Assembly: GCF_016865485.1 (NCBI RefSeq)
Contig: NZ_AP024452.1
Location: 3,866,501-3,930,500 of the forward strand
DNA: 64,000 nt
DNA from: Luteitalea sp. TBR-22
GTDB taxonomy: Bacteria > Acidobacteriota > Vicinamibacteria > Vicinamibacterales > Vicinamibacteraceae
Direction of reading: 5' to 3'
Within the stretch, counting starts at the first letter, position 1. Each line of letters starts with the position of its first letter. The position numbers and the translations under genes were made by a program. Of the stretch, positions 16,867 to 24,253 are shown piece after piece. The notes under the pieces were generated by a model. The model saw only the letters and a program-made list of their open reading frames with translations, searched no databases and was not told where the DNA came from.

Positions 16867-17483
16867 AGGGCTCCACACCGGTCGCCCGGCGTCTCGCGGT
16901 GTGCGGTCTGGCCACGGTGTGCGGCGTGCTGGTCCCCGGCCGGGCGGAGGCCCACCTGGTCACCACCGGCCTCGGACCGGTCTATGACGGCATCTCCCAT
17001 GTCCTGATGAGCCCCGACGACCTGGTGCCCATCCTGGCGATGTCGTTGCTGGCCGGGCTGAACGGCGTGCGCGCCAGCCGCATGACGCTGTTCTCGTTGA
17101 CCCTCGCCTGGCTGGCAGCAGGTGCGGCAGGGTTCTTCTTCGGCCACACGGTGCTGCCCCTGGCAGTGACCAGCGCCTCCTTCCTGATCGTGGGCGGCTT
17201 GACGGCCGCGGATCGACGGCTGGCTCCAGCGGTCGTGACGGGCTTGGCCGTGGCGGTGGGCCTGCTCCACGGCTGGATGAACGGGGCCGCCATCGCCGAG
17301 ACCGGCCGCTCGGCGCTCGGCCTGGTCGGCATCGCCGCCACGGTGTTCGTCTGCGTCTCGCTGGTGTCGGCGCTCGTGACCGTGCCGCGCGCGGCATGGT
17401 GGCGGATCGCCGTGCGGGTGGCCGGCAGCTGGGTTGCAGCCATCGGGCTGTTGATGATCGGATGGGCGGTGCGTGGGCGGTGA
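16863..17483 (+). CDS. HupE/UreJ family protein 3
   Basis: A 206-aa divergent HupE/UreJ protein using a GTG start that overlaps the previous stop. A signal-like helix (ending GRAEAHL) is followed by GLGPVYDGISHVLMSPDDLVPILAMSLLAG. There the family's H...DH pair is S-H and D-D, and LLHGWMNGAA holds the second histidine. Six hydrophobic helices are predicted. The changed metal-site residues suggest a different substrate or a structural role within a complex with the other two. It ends the coupled DUF3604-parvulin-HupE run; the next gene starts after a 102-nt gap with nothing recognisable in it. Confidence 0.8.
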   Translation: MKGSTPVARRLAVCGLATVCGVLVPGRAEAHLVTTGLGPVYDGISHVLMSPDDLVPILAMSLLAGLNGVRASRMTLFSLTLAWLAAGAAGFFFGHTVLPLAVTSASFLIVGGLTAADRRLAPAVVTGLAVAVGLLHGWMNGAAIAETGRSALGLVGIAATVFVCVSLVSALVTVPRAAWWRIAVRVAGSWVAAIGLLMIGWAVRGR

Positions 17484-17585
17484 CCGACGTCGCCAAGGCT
17501 TCTCACGAGTGGGGCTGGCGGCCACACGGCTCCGGCTCCAGACACGCGGCGCGTCGCGAATACGTGCGTAGCACGAACGAGGTGA

Positions 17586-18452
17586 ATGACAGTGGAACGC
17601 AATCGACGTCCGGCACATGCCGCGACACTGCCCCGCGCGCTCGCTGCCACGGCGCTGCTCTTGATGCTGCCGTACGGCGTTGCCGCCCAGACTGGCGGGC
17701 AGGCTGCGGCGCCGCCCGCGACCGCGGCGCCGAGCGCCAGCGACCTGGCCAAGCAGACCCAGAACCCGATTGCCAGCCTGATCAGCGTCCCGATCCAGGG
17801 GAACTGGGACATGGGCGTCGGCGATCGCGGCGCGACGGGAACACTCGTGAACGTGCAGCCGGTGATGCCCTTCGCGATCAGCAAGAGCACGAACGTGATT
17901 CTCCGCGTGATCATGCCGTTGCTGTCGCAGCCCCTGGAATCGGGCGGTCCTCGCCTCAACGGCATGGGTGACGTCGTGCTCAGCACGTTCTTCTCCCCAT
18001 CGGCGCCGAGCCGCGTGATCTGGGGCGTCGGCCCGGTCATGTTGCTGCCCACCGCCACCAATGGCGCGCTCGGCAGCGAGAAGTTCGGGATCGGCCCGAC
18101 CGCCGTGGCGCTGGTGCAGCCCGGCAACTGGACGATCGGCATGCTGGCCAACCAGATCTGGTCGACCAGTGGCGCCGCCGATCGGAGTGACATCAACACG
18201 ACGTACCTGCAGCCCTTCGTGAACTACAACCTGGGCAACGGCGTCGCGGTGGGGGTCAGCGCGGAGGCGACGGCCAACTGGAAAGCCGACGGCGACACGT
18301 GGAGCTCACCGCTGTTGTTCAGCCTGAGCAAGGTGACGTTGCTCGGCAAGCGGCCGGTGAATTTCAGCATGGCCGCCGGTCCCACGTTCGGTCCTGACGC
18401 CGGGCCGGACTGGCGATTCCGGTTCGCCGCGGTCCTGCTGTTCCCGCGGTGA
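17586..18452 (+). CDS. Outer-membrane transporter-like barrel protein
   Basis: A 288-aa protein of the group often labelled neuromedin U or phenol-pathway-like transporter. A signal peptide (cleavage near YGVAAQT) is followed by NPIASLISVPIQGNWDMGVG, the recurring first strand of this family, then VNVQPVMPFAISKSTNVILRVIMPL and PSRVIWGVGPVMLLPTATN. It ends RFRFAAVLLFPR, with a near-terminal Phe typical of barrel proteins. GGTG lies just before ATG 17586. It probably forms an outer-membrane channel serving the upstream inner-membrane proteins, but no substrate is known. Confidence 0.78.
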   Translation: MTVERNRRPAHAATLPRALAATALLLMLPYGVAAQTGGQAAAPPATAAPSASDLAKQTQNPIASLISVPIQGNWDMGVGDRGATGTLVNVQPVMPFAISKSTNVILRVIMPLLSQPLESGGPRLNGMGDVVLSTFFSPSAPSRVIWGVGPVMLLPTATNGALGSEKFGIGPTAVALVQPGNWTIGMLANQIWSTSGAADRSDINTTYLQPFVNYNLGNGVAVGVSAEATANWKADGDTWSSPLLFSLSKVTLLGKRPVNFSMAAGPTFGPDAGPDWRFRFAAVLLFPR

Positions 18453-18513
18453 CACGCCAGCGGCGAGGCCAGCAAGCGCAGATCCCATCTTCCTGTCACG
18501 GGGAGGTGCAGCG

Positions 18514-19527
18514 ATGTCGGTCAGCACGTACGTCAGAACGGCGCCGGCGATGAGAAGCGGCGCCTGCGCGCTGCTCGGCCTCCTGCTCTGCACGCCCTCG
18601 GCGCGGGCCCAGGATCTCGATCCGAGAGCCTATGCGAGGGCGCCCGTCGACGCGACGTTCCTCGTCACCGGCTTCTCCGTGTCGCACGGCGGTGTCGTGT
18701 CGGATGCATCGCTGCCCCTCACCGACATCGACGCGACGGTCGTGACGCCGTCGGTCGGCGTCGCTCGCTCGTTCGGCCTGTTCGGCCAGACCGCCCAGGC
18801 GTTCGTCGCCCTGCCCTACTCCTGGGCGCGAGTCTCGGGAAACCTGGCGGGAGAGGCGCGGCAGACCACGCGCAGCGGCCTCTCCGACATGCGCTTCAGG
18901 CTGTCGGTCCTGCTGCGTGGCGCCCCGGCCGCCTCGATGCAGCAGATCGCGACGGCGCCGCGACGAACGATCCTCGGGGCGAGCGTGACCGTCGTCGCGC
19001 CGACGGGCCAGTTCTTCCCCGAGAAGTTGATCAACCTCGGCACCAACCGCTGGACGGTCAAGCCGGAGTTCGCGGTGTCGCAGCCGTTGGGCAAGCGATG
19101 GCTGCTCGACACCTACGCCGCGCTCTGGATGTTCACGGCCAACGAGTCGTTCTATCCGGGCACGTCGGTGCGGACCCAGTCGCCCATCGCCGCATTCCAG
19201 GCGCACATCAGCTACAGCGTCCGTCCGTTGACGTGGGCGGCCTTCGACGCCACGTACTACGTGGGCGGCCGGACGACGATTCAGGGGGTCACCAACGATG
19301 ATCGCCAGTCCAACTCGCGAATCGGCGCCACCCTGGCGCTGCCGGTCGGACGACGGCACTCGGTGAAACTGGCCGTGAGCCGTGGCGCGATCATCCGCTA
19401 CGGGGCCGACTTCAGCACGATCTCGCTGGGGTGGCAGACGGCCTGGGCGCCGATGCCGAAACCGACCAGGTCGGCCACCGGCGTCTCGCACGGTGCCGGG
19501 AACGACACGCGATGGACCGTGAGATGA
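18514..19527 (+). CDS. Outer-membrane transporter-like barrel protein 2
   Basis: A 337-aa exported protein with a signal peptide ending SARAQD and a strong GGGAGGTG site before ATG 18514. Repeated strands include VVTPSVGVARSFGLFGQTAQAFVALPYSW, ILGASVTVVAPTGQFFPEKLINLGTNRWTVKPE and GADFSTISLGWQTAW. This matches the MetA-pathway (phenol degradation) transporter-like barrel family. The C-terminus runs about 25 residues beyond the last strand as a charged tail. It closes the envelope block. The function label is structural only; actual transport of aromatics is not implied. Confidence 0.75.
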   Translation: MSVSTYVRTAPAMRSGACALLGLLLCTPSARAQDLDPRAYARAPVDATFLVTGFSVSHGGVVSDASLPLTDIDATVVTPSVGVARSFGLFGQTAQAFVALPYSWARVSGNLAGEARQTTRSGLSDMRFRLSVLLRGAPAASMQQIATAPRRTILGASVTVVAPTGQFFPEKLINLGTNRWTVKPEFAVSQPLGKRWLLDTYAALWMFTANESFYPGTSVRTQSPIAAFQAHISYSVRPLTWAAFDATYYVGGRTTIQGVTNDDRQSNSRIGATLALPVGRRHSVKLAVSRGAIIRYGADFSTISLGWQTAWAPMPKPTRSATGVSHGAGNDTRWTVR

Positions 19528-19637
19528 ACGCGCTGACGCATGCCGCCCTGCGACGGACGCACGATGCCACTGCCCTGGGCAGGACACGGCGAGATGTCGC
19601 GCCCTGCGGAACCGTGTGGATGATGCCCTGAAGGTGT

Positions 19638-19711
<74 letters not shown>

Positions 19712-19750
19712 AGCCTGAGGTGGGAGCGCTCGTTCAGGTGAGGCGGAGAT

Positions 19751-19825
19751 TGGAGCGGGAAACGGGATTCGAACCCGCGACTTCGACCTTGGCAAGGTCG
19801 CACTCTACCACTGAGTTATTCCCGC
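19751..19825 (-). tRNA. tRNA-Gly (GCC)
   Basis: The minus-strand cloverleaf has acceptor GCGGGAA/TTCCCGC, discriminator U and an encoded CCA. The anticodon arm CGACC-TTGCCAA-GGTCG gives anticodon GCC, and the T arm is GCGGG-TTCGAAT-CCCGT. It lies 39 nt upstream of tRNA-Cys in the same orientation, so the two are probably co-transcribed. Confidence 0.95.
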
Positions 19826-19930
19826 TCATGCCGAGCGACTGCGACCACGAAGTGTAGCACATGGGGCAGCATCTGGCGCAACCCCCGGACCGCACTTTTT
19901 TGCGCCCCACCTCGACGCCTCCCGCCCCCG

Positions 19931-20248
19931 TCAGCGGGCCAGCTTCAGGCCGGCGACGCCGAGCAGGATGAGGCCCAGGCTCGCCAGGCGGAGCGGGGTC
20001 CGCGGCTCCCCCAGCAGCAGCATGCCCAGCAGGGCCGTCCCCGCCGCGCCGATGCCCGTCCACACCGCGTAGGCGGTCCCGATCGGCAGCGAACGCGCGG
20101 CCACGGCGAGACAGTACATGCTCGCGGCCAGCAGCGCGAGCGTCGCCAGCGACGGCCCCGGACGCGTCCAGCCATCGGTGTACTTCAGCCCGATCGCCCA
20201 GGCGATCTCGAACGACCCGGCGATGAGCAGCCAGCCCCAGGGAGTCAT
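19931..20248 (-). CDS. SMR-family exporter (Gdx/SugE type)
   Basis: A 105-aa four-helix small multidrug resistance protein. Glu in the first helix ([23 protein letters not shown]) is the coupling carboxylate. The [25 protein letters not shown] signature fits the Gdx/SugE branch, which exports guanidinium, rather than broad EmrE drug exporters. It would act as an antiparallel dimer in the inner membrane with proton exchange. It appears monocistronic. No guanidine riboswitch is recognisable upstream; instead the heptamer array at 20269-20402 begins 21 nt before the gene. Confidence 0.85.
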   Translation of the reverse strand: MTPWGWLLIAGSFEIAWAIGLKYTDGWTRPGPSLATLALLAASMYCLAVAARSLPIGTAYAVWTGIGAAGTALLGMLLLGEPRTPLRLASLGLILLGVAGLKLAR

Positions 20249-20268
20249 GCGGGGAGTATCACATCAAC

Positions 20269-20402
20269 GGGAGTCGGGAGTCGGGAGTCGGGAGTCGGGA
20301 GTCGGGAGTCGGGAATCGGGAGTCGGGAGTCGGGAGTCGGGAATCGGGCACCGGTCGGCGGGCACCGGGCACCGGGGCTCGGGACACCGGGCGCCGGGCA
20401 TC
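20269..20402. repeat. Heptanucleotide array, GGGAGTC then GGGCACC
   Basis: Sixteen consecutive 7-nt units run without a register slip from 20269 to 20380: GGGAGTC x6, GGGAATC, GGGAGTC x3, GGGAATC, GGGCACC, GGTCGGC, GGGCACC x2, GGGGCTC. One 8-nt unit and two more heptamers (GGGCGCC, GGGCATC) follow. The unit changes but keeps the pattern GG....C. It fills most of the space between the SMR gene and yraN and is not a credible coding sequence. Confidence 0.95.
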
Positions 20403-20438
20403 CACATCGCAGGGGCGGTGAACCTTCCGAAGGCCGTT

Positions 20439-20468
20439 CGAATGACGAAGGCCGCCAGGTGCCATCAC
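20439..20468. repeat. Thirty-nt repeat, copy A
   Basis: The segment starting CGAATGACGAAGGCCGC and containing GGTGCCA recurs with few changes at 21036-21067. This copy runs into the yraN stop codon and includes a CAGGTG/CACCTG hairpin, so a role at mRNA 3' ends is possible. Confidence 0.65.
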
Positions 20469-20866
20469 CTGACGGCGTCGAAGGCGTTGCGGAAGACCTC
20501 CGCGCTCGGGTCGCCCTCGGGCGGCCAGTGCACGACGACGACGTCGAAGCGGCAGGGGACGGGGCCGAGGCGGGAGCGCGCGAGGAAGGCCTCGGCGACG
20601 CGCGTCAGCGTGCGCTGCTTGCGCCAGGTGATGGCCGCAGCTCCCCCACCGAACGTCTCGTCGCGCCGGGTCTTCACCTCGACGAACACCAGCGTGTCCT
20701 CGTCGCGGGCGATCAGGTCGATTTCGCCGAAGGGCGTGCGGAACCGCGAGGCCAGGATGGCGTAGCCGCGACGCCGCAGGGCCGCGCTCGCCACGGCCTC
20801 GCCGTCGACGCCGAGGGCCTGACGGGGATCAGGAGTGGAGGCCGGGCACGCCTGCGCGCGAAACAT
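20465..20866 (-). CDS. yraN: YraN (UPF0102) nuclease-fold protein
   Basis: A 133-aa UPF0102/YraN protein with the restriction-endonuclease-like fold. Motifs are G-E-x-VA...LRRRGYAILASRFRTPFGEIDLIARDEDTLVFVEVKTRRDETFGGG, with the GEIDLI, VFVEVK and TR catalytic-like residues all present. The 3' end has WRKQRTLTRVAEAFL and RFDVVVV. YraN proteins are thought to act on DNA or recombination intermediates, but their role is not settled. The gene stands alone on the minus strand; the preceding minus-strand gene is 200 nt upstream beyond a hairpin. Confidence 0.87.
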   Translation of the reverse strand: MFRAQACPASTPDPRQALGVDGEAVASAALRRRGYAILASRFRTPFGEIDLIARDEDTLVFVEVKTRRDETFGGGAAAITWRKQRTLTRVAEAFLARSRLGPVPCRFDVVVVHWPPEGDPSAEVFRNAFDAVR

Positions 20867-20946
20867 GCCCAGGATGAAGCAAGAGTTCTACCAGCGCGGA
20901 CGCGCCGCGCCAGCACGCGGGCTGACGCGAGGCGTCCAAGGTGGTA

Positions 20947-20991
20947 GCACTTCCTGCGAAGTCCGCTGGCGCCAGGCGAGGCAGGAAGTGC
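20947..20991. other. Nested inverted repeat between yraN and the isomerase
   Basis: A perfect 11-bp stem (GCACTTCCTGC/GCAGGAAGTGC) encloses a second palindrome, CTGGCGCCAG. It lies about 75 nt downstream of the isomerase stop on the minus strand and 80 nt upstream of yraN. It could be a terminator or a repetitive palindrome; no T-run supports termination. Confidence 0.6.
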
Positions 20992-21035
20992 CATGTCACC
21001 GATGACGGCCGGCCCGACTGCCCGCCCCCGACGGC

Positions 21036-21067
21036 CGAATGACGAAGGCCGCTCGGTGCCACCGCCC
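21036..21067. repeat. Thirty-nt repeat, copy B
   Basis: Second copy of the CGAATGACGAAGGCCGC...GGTGCCA element, again directly beside a minus-strand stop codon (the isomerase gene). Confidence 0.65.
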
Positions 21068-21999
21068 TACGCGTTCGGCGTCACCAGCTTCGGCGACACG
21101 ATCCCTTCCATGTGCCGGAACATGCCGCGGAAGTACTTCAGCACGCGGACGCCGTCGGTGGTCGTCTCACCGAGCTCGGCAAAGCAGTAGCCCTCGAACT
21201 TCATCTCCTGCAGGTTGTTGATGAGCCGCTGCCAGGGGTAGTCCTCGACGTACAGGTCGCGCATGTGCACCTGGCCGATGCGCGACTTGAGCAGGGCGAA
21301 GTTCTTGTCGAAGCCGCCGTCCATCAGGTCGGTCGGGTTCGAGTTCCAGCAGATCCAGAACGCCGGGTGCCGGTCGGCGTAGGTGAGCATCTTCACGATG
21401 CGCGGGACGCGCTGCGTCTCGGCGCCATGCACCTCGAGTTGAATCCGGACACCGGCCTCCGACGCGGCCTGCGCGCACTCGCGGATCGACCGCCCGATCT
21501 GTTCGAGGGTCTTCTCCTCAGGCACGTCCTTCGGCAGGCCGTTGGGCCGCACCTTCACGCTCGGGCAGCCGAGGTCCTTGGCCAGCTGCACCCACTGCTT
21601 GGTTTCCTCGATGTTCTTGCGGACGACGGCCGGGTCGGGCGAGTGGTACTCGCACGTGGTGCCGAGGCCGGCGATCTTGATCCCCGATCCCTCGAACTGC
21701 TTGCGCACCTCGGCGCGCTGCGCGGCCGACAGCGTGATCTCCACGCCGTGTGCGTGCGTCGTGCGCAGCTCGACGCCGTCGAGCCCGGCGGCCGTGAAGT
21801 TCTTGATGATCGTCGGGACGTCCCAGTCCTTGGCGACGTTGTAGGTCACGGCGCCGAGCTTGAGTACGTGGCGTCCACCGCCGGGGGCCGCCTGCGCCTC
21901 GGCGCGAGCAGGAACGAGGGCCGCGGCCGCGGGGGCGACGAGGCCTGCGGCGAGGAAGGCACGGCGCGACGGGGCGCCGCCGGATCGGGTGTCGGTCAT
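21067..21999 (-). CDS. Tat-exported sugar isomerase/epimerase (TIM barrel)
   Basis: A 310-aa AP-endonuclease-2-like TIM-barrel protein of the sugar phosphate isomerase/epimerase group. The N-terminus has a twin-arginine signal (SRRAFLAAGLVAPAAAALVP). The barrel carries LDGVELRTTHAHGVEITL, KIAGLGTTCEYHSPDP, VRIQLEVHGAETQ, WICWNSNPTDL and IGQVHMRDLYVEDYPW, with the Glu and His metal ligands of the family. It would act in the periplasm on an unknown sugar or sugar acid, perhaps alongside the exported Gfo/Idh/MocA oxidoreductases at 58.8-62.6 kb. ATG 21999 is chosen because the signal peptide begins there. A TAGGAT hexamer lies 8 nt upstream. Confidence 0.82.
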   Translation of the reverse strand: MTDTRSGGAPSRRAFLAAGLVAPAAAALVPARAEAQAAPGGGRHVLKLGAVTYNVAKDWDVPTIIKNFTAAGLDGVELRTTHAHGVEITLSAAQRAEVRKQFEGSGIKIAGLGTTCEYHSPDPAVVRKNIEETKQWVQLAKDLGCPSVKVRPNGLPKDVPEEKTLEQIGRSIRECAQAASEAGVRIQLEVHGAETQRVPRIVKMLTYADRHPAFWICWNSNPTDLMDGGFDKNFALLKSRIGQVHMRDLYVEDYPWQRLINNLQEMKFEGYCFAELGETTTDGVRVLKYFRGMFRHMEGIVSPKLVTPNA

Positions 22000-22006
22000 G
22001 CGGCGG

Positions 22007-22012
22007 ATCCTA
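22007..22012 (-). promoter_or_regulatory. Candidate -10 (TAGGAT), isomerase gene
   Basis: On the minus strand TAGGAT ends 7 bases before the ATG at 21999, so transcription would begin at or next to the start codon. It shares the 46-nt divergent spacer with the PQQ dehydrogenase promoter. Confidence 0.4.
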
Positions 22013-22025
22013 CCGGATCGTGCAG

Positions 22026-22031
22026 TACACT
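22026..22031 (+). promoter_or_regulatory. Candidate -10 (TACACT), PQQ dehydrogenase gene
   Basis: TACACT lies 14 bases before the ATG at 22046 in the short divergent spacer. The leader would be about 7 nt and lacks a ribosome-binding site. Confidence 0.35.
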
Positions 22032-22045
22032 GCGACCTCATCGCG

Positions 22046-24238
22046 ATGTCACGCCGACTGCCCGTGCTGGTCACCTCCCTGCTGGTCGTCCTGGCCTGCG
22101 GTCACCTCCTCTCGCAACCGCGCGTGGCGCGCGTCGACTGGGCGGCCCACGGCGGATCGGCCGCGCACACGCAGCACTCGCCGGCCGACCTCATCACGCC
22201 GGCCAACGTGTCGCGTCTGAAGGTAGCCTGGACCTATCGCACCGGCGACGCCCGCCCGGACAACCGGTCGCAGATCCAGTGCAACCCCATCGTGATCGAC
22301 GGCGTGCTCTACGCGACCTCGGCGCAGTTGAAGGTGTTCGCGCTCGATGCCGCGACCGGCGCGCAGAAGTGGCTGTTCGATCCGGTGGGCGCGGCCGGCG
22401 GCACCTCGAGCGGCCTCGGCGTGAGTCGCGGCGTCACCTACTGGGCCGAGGGGGACGACCGCCGGATCTTCTCCTCGGCCGGTCCGTACCTGTACGCGCT
22501 CGACGCCGCCACCGGCCAGCCGATCCCGACGTTCGGCCAGGACGGCCGCATCGACCTGCGGCAGGGGCTCGACGCCGACACGTCGGGGCTGTCCGTGCTG
22601 TCGAACAGCCCCGGCAGCATCTACAAGGACGTCATCATCGTCCCGACGCGACTCTCGGAGGGACCTGGCCCGGCCGCGCCGGGACACATCCGCGCCTTCG
22701 ACGTGCGCACCGGGGCCCGCCGCTGGATCTTCCACACCATCCCCCGCCCCGGCACACCAGGCCACGAGACGTGGCCGGCCGACGCGTGGCAGCGCATCGG
22801 CGCGGCCAACAACTGGGCCGGGATGGCCGTGGACCAGGCACGCGGGCTCGTGTTCGTGCCCACCGGGTCGGCGGCGTTCGACTTCTGGGGCGGCAACCGC
22901 CTCGGCAACAACCTGTTCGCCAACTCGCTGCTGGCGCTGAGAGCCGACACCGGCGAGCGCGTGTGGCACTTCCAGTTCGTGCACCACGACCTGTGGGATC
23001 GCGACCTGCCGACCGCACCGGTGCTCGGCACGGTCACCAAGGACGGCCGGACGGTCGACGTGGTGATGCAGGCCACCAAGACCGGTGAGCTCTTCGTGTT
23101 CGAGCGCGAGAACGGGACGCCGCTCTGGCCGATCGAGGAGGTGCCGGTGCCGCCGAGCACGCTCAAGGGCGAGCAGGCCGCGCCGACGCAACCGCGCTCG
23201 ACCTTGCCGCCGATCTCGCGGCAGGAGTTCTCCGAGGCGGCGATCACCACCCGCACGCCCGAGGCGCGGGCGTTCGTCGAGCGTCAGCTCGTCGGTGCAA
23301 GGCCGTACCACAAGTGGCAGCCGCCCAGCGAGGAAGGCACCATCATCTTCCCGGGCTTCGACGGCGGCGCCGAGTGGGGCGGGCAGGCGTTCGATCCGGC
23401 CACCGGCACCTTCTTCGTCAACGGCAACAACATGGCGTGGATCACCCACATGCTGCCGATCGACCGCTCGAAGGAGACCACGCACGTCGCGCGCGGGCGG
23501 CGGGCCTACCAGGTCAACTGCCTGCAGTGCCACGGGCCCGAACGCAAGGGCGACGCCACCCGCGCGATTCCTTCGATCGTCGACCTCGACAAGCGCCTGA
23601 CGCGCGAACAGGTGGCCGACGTGGTCGCCTACGGACGCGGCCAGATGCCGATCTTCTCGTGGCTGCCCGAGGACGTCCGCAACGACATCGTGTCGTACCT
23701 GTTCAACGACACGCCGAAGCCCGGAGAGGCCACCCGCGACGAAGGGCTGCCGGAGATTCCGTACATCTTCAGCGGCTACACGCGCCTGCTCGACGACAAG
23801 GGCTTCCCCGGGATCACCCCGCCGTGGGGGACGCTGACCGCCATCGACGTCGGCAAGGGCACGATCAAGTGGCAGGTCACGCTCGGGGATCGCCCCGAGG
23901 CCCGCGGCCCCAAGGACCCGCCCACCGGCACGGAGAACTACGGCGGCCCGGCGATCACCGCAGGCGGCGTGCTGTTCATCGGCGCGACCAACGACGAGAA
24001 GTTCCGCGCCTTCGACATGACGACGGGCCGCAAGCTGTGGGAGGTGGCGCTCCCGGCCGGCGGCTACGCCACGCCGGCCACCTACGTGGTCAACGGCCGG
24101 CAGTACGTCGTGATCGCCGCCGGTGGCGGGAAGATGGGCACCAGGTCGGGCGACACCTACGTCGCGTATGCACTGCCCACCGCTGCGGCGACGCCGAGCC
24201 GCCCGCGGCCGCGTCCGAGACCGGCGCCCGCGCACTGA
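22046..24238 (+). CDS. PQQ-dependent dehydrogenase with cytochrome c domain
   Basis: A 730-aa quinoprotein dehydrogenase. A hydrophobic export signal is followed by eight-blade-type PQQ propeller repeats (SRLKVAWTYRTGD, VFALDAATGAQKWLFDP, LYALDAATGQPIPTFG, GTIKWQVTLGD, AFDMTTGRKLWEVALPAGGYATPATY). A cytochrome c domain is inserted late in the propeller: VNCLQCHG at about residues 491-497 binds heme through CxxCH, with a downstream Met (GRGQMPIF) as the likely second ligand. This insertion is typical of the glucose/alcohol-type quinoproteins of soil bacteria. It would oxidise a sugar or alcohol in the periplasm and pass electrons to the chain. It is followed 15 nt later by a membrane acyltransferase-like gene. 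Confidence 0.88.
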   Translation: MSRRLPVLVTSLLVVLACGHLLSQPRVARVDWAAHGGSAAHTQHSPADLITPANVSRLKVAWTYRTGDARPDNRSQIQCNPIVIDGVLYATSAQLKVFALDAATGAQKWLFDPVGAAGGTSSGLGVSRGVTYWAEGDDRRIFSSAGPYLYALDAATGQPIPTFGQDGRIDLRQGLDADTSGLSVLSNSPGSIYKDVIIVPTRLSEGPGPAAPGHIRAFDVRTGARRWIFHTIPRPGTPGHETWPADAWQRIGAANNWAGMAVDQARGLVFVPTGSAAFDFWGGNRLGNNLFANSLLALRADTGERVWHFQFVHHDLWDRDLPTAPVLGTVTKDGRTVDVVMQATKTGELFVFERENGTPLWPIEEVPVPPSTLKGEQAAPTQPRSTLPPISRQEFSEAAITTRTPEARAFVERQLVGARPYHKWQPPSEEGTIIFPGFDGGAEWGGQAFDPATGTFFVNGNNMAWITHMLPIDRSKETTHVARGRRAYQVNCLQCHGPERKGDATRAIPSIVDLDKRLTREQVADVVAYGRGQMPIFSWLPEDVRNDIVSYLFNDTPKPGEATRDEGLPEIPYIFSGYTRLLDDKGFPGITPPWGTLTAIDVGKGTIKWQVTLGDRPEARGPKDPPTGTENYGGPAITAGGVLFIGATNDEKFRAFDMTTGRKLWEVALPAGGYATPATYVVNGRQYVVIAAGGGKMGTRSGDTYVAYALPTAAATPSRPRPRPRPAPAH

Positions 24239-24253
24239 CCGGGAGAGATCGCG

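Noticed and set aside
7335-17483. Hydrogenase or urease operon implied by HupE
   Set aside because: No structural or maturation genes of either enzyme are present; HupE alone does not indicate them.
20269-20402. CRISPR array
   Set aside because: Units are 7 nt with no spacers, and there are no cas genes.
20249-20468. Guanidine riboswitch ahead of the Gdx-like exporter
   Set aside because: The upstream DNA is heptamer repeat; none of the conserved riboswitch motifs is present.
20118-20765. Protein with RESGVGS repeats
   Set aside because: It is a translation of the heptamer array plus antisense of yraN.
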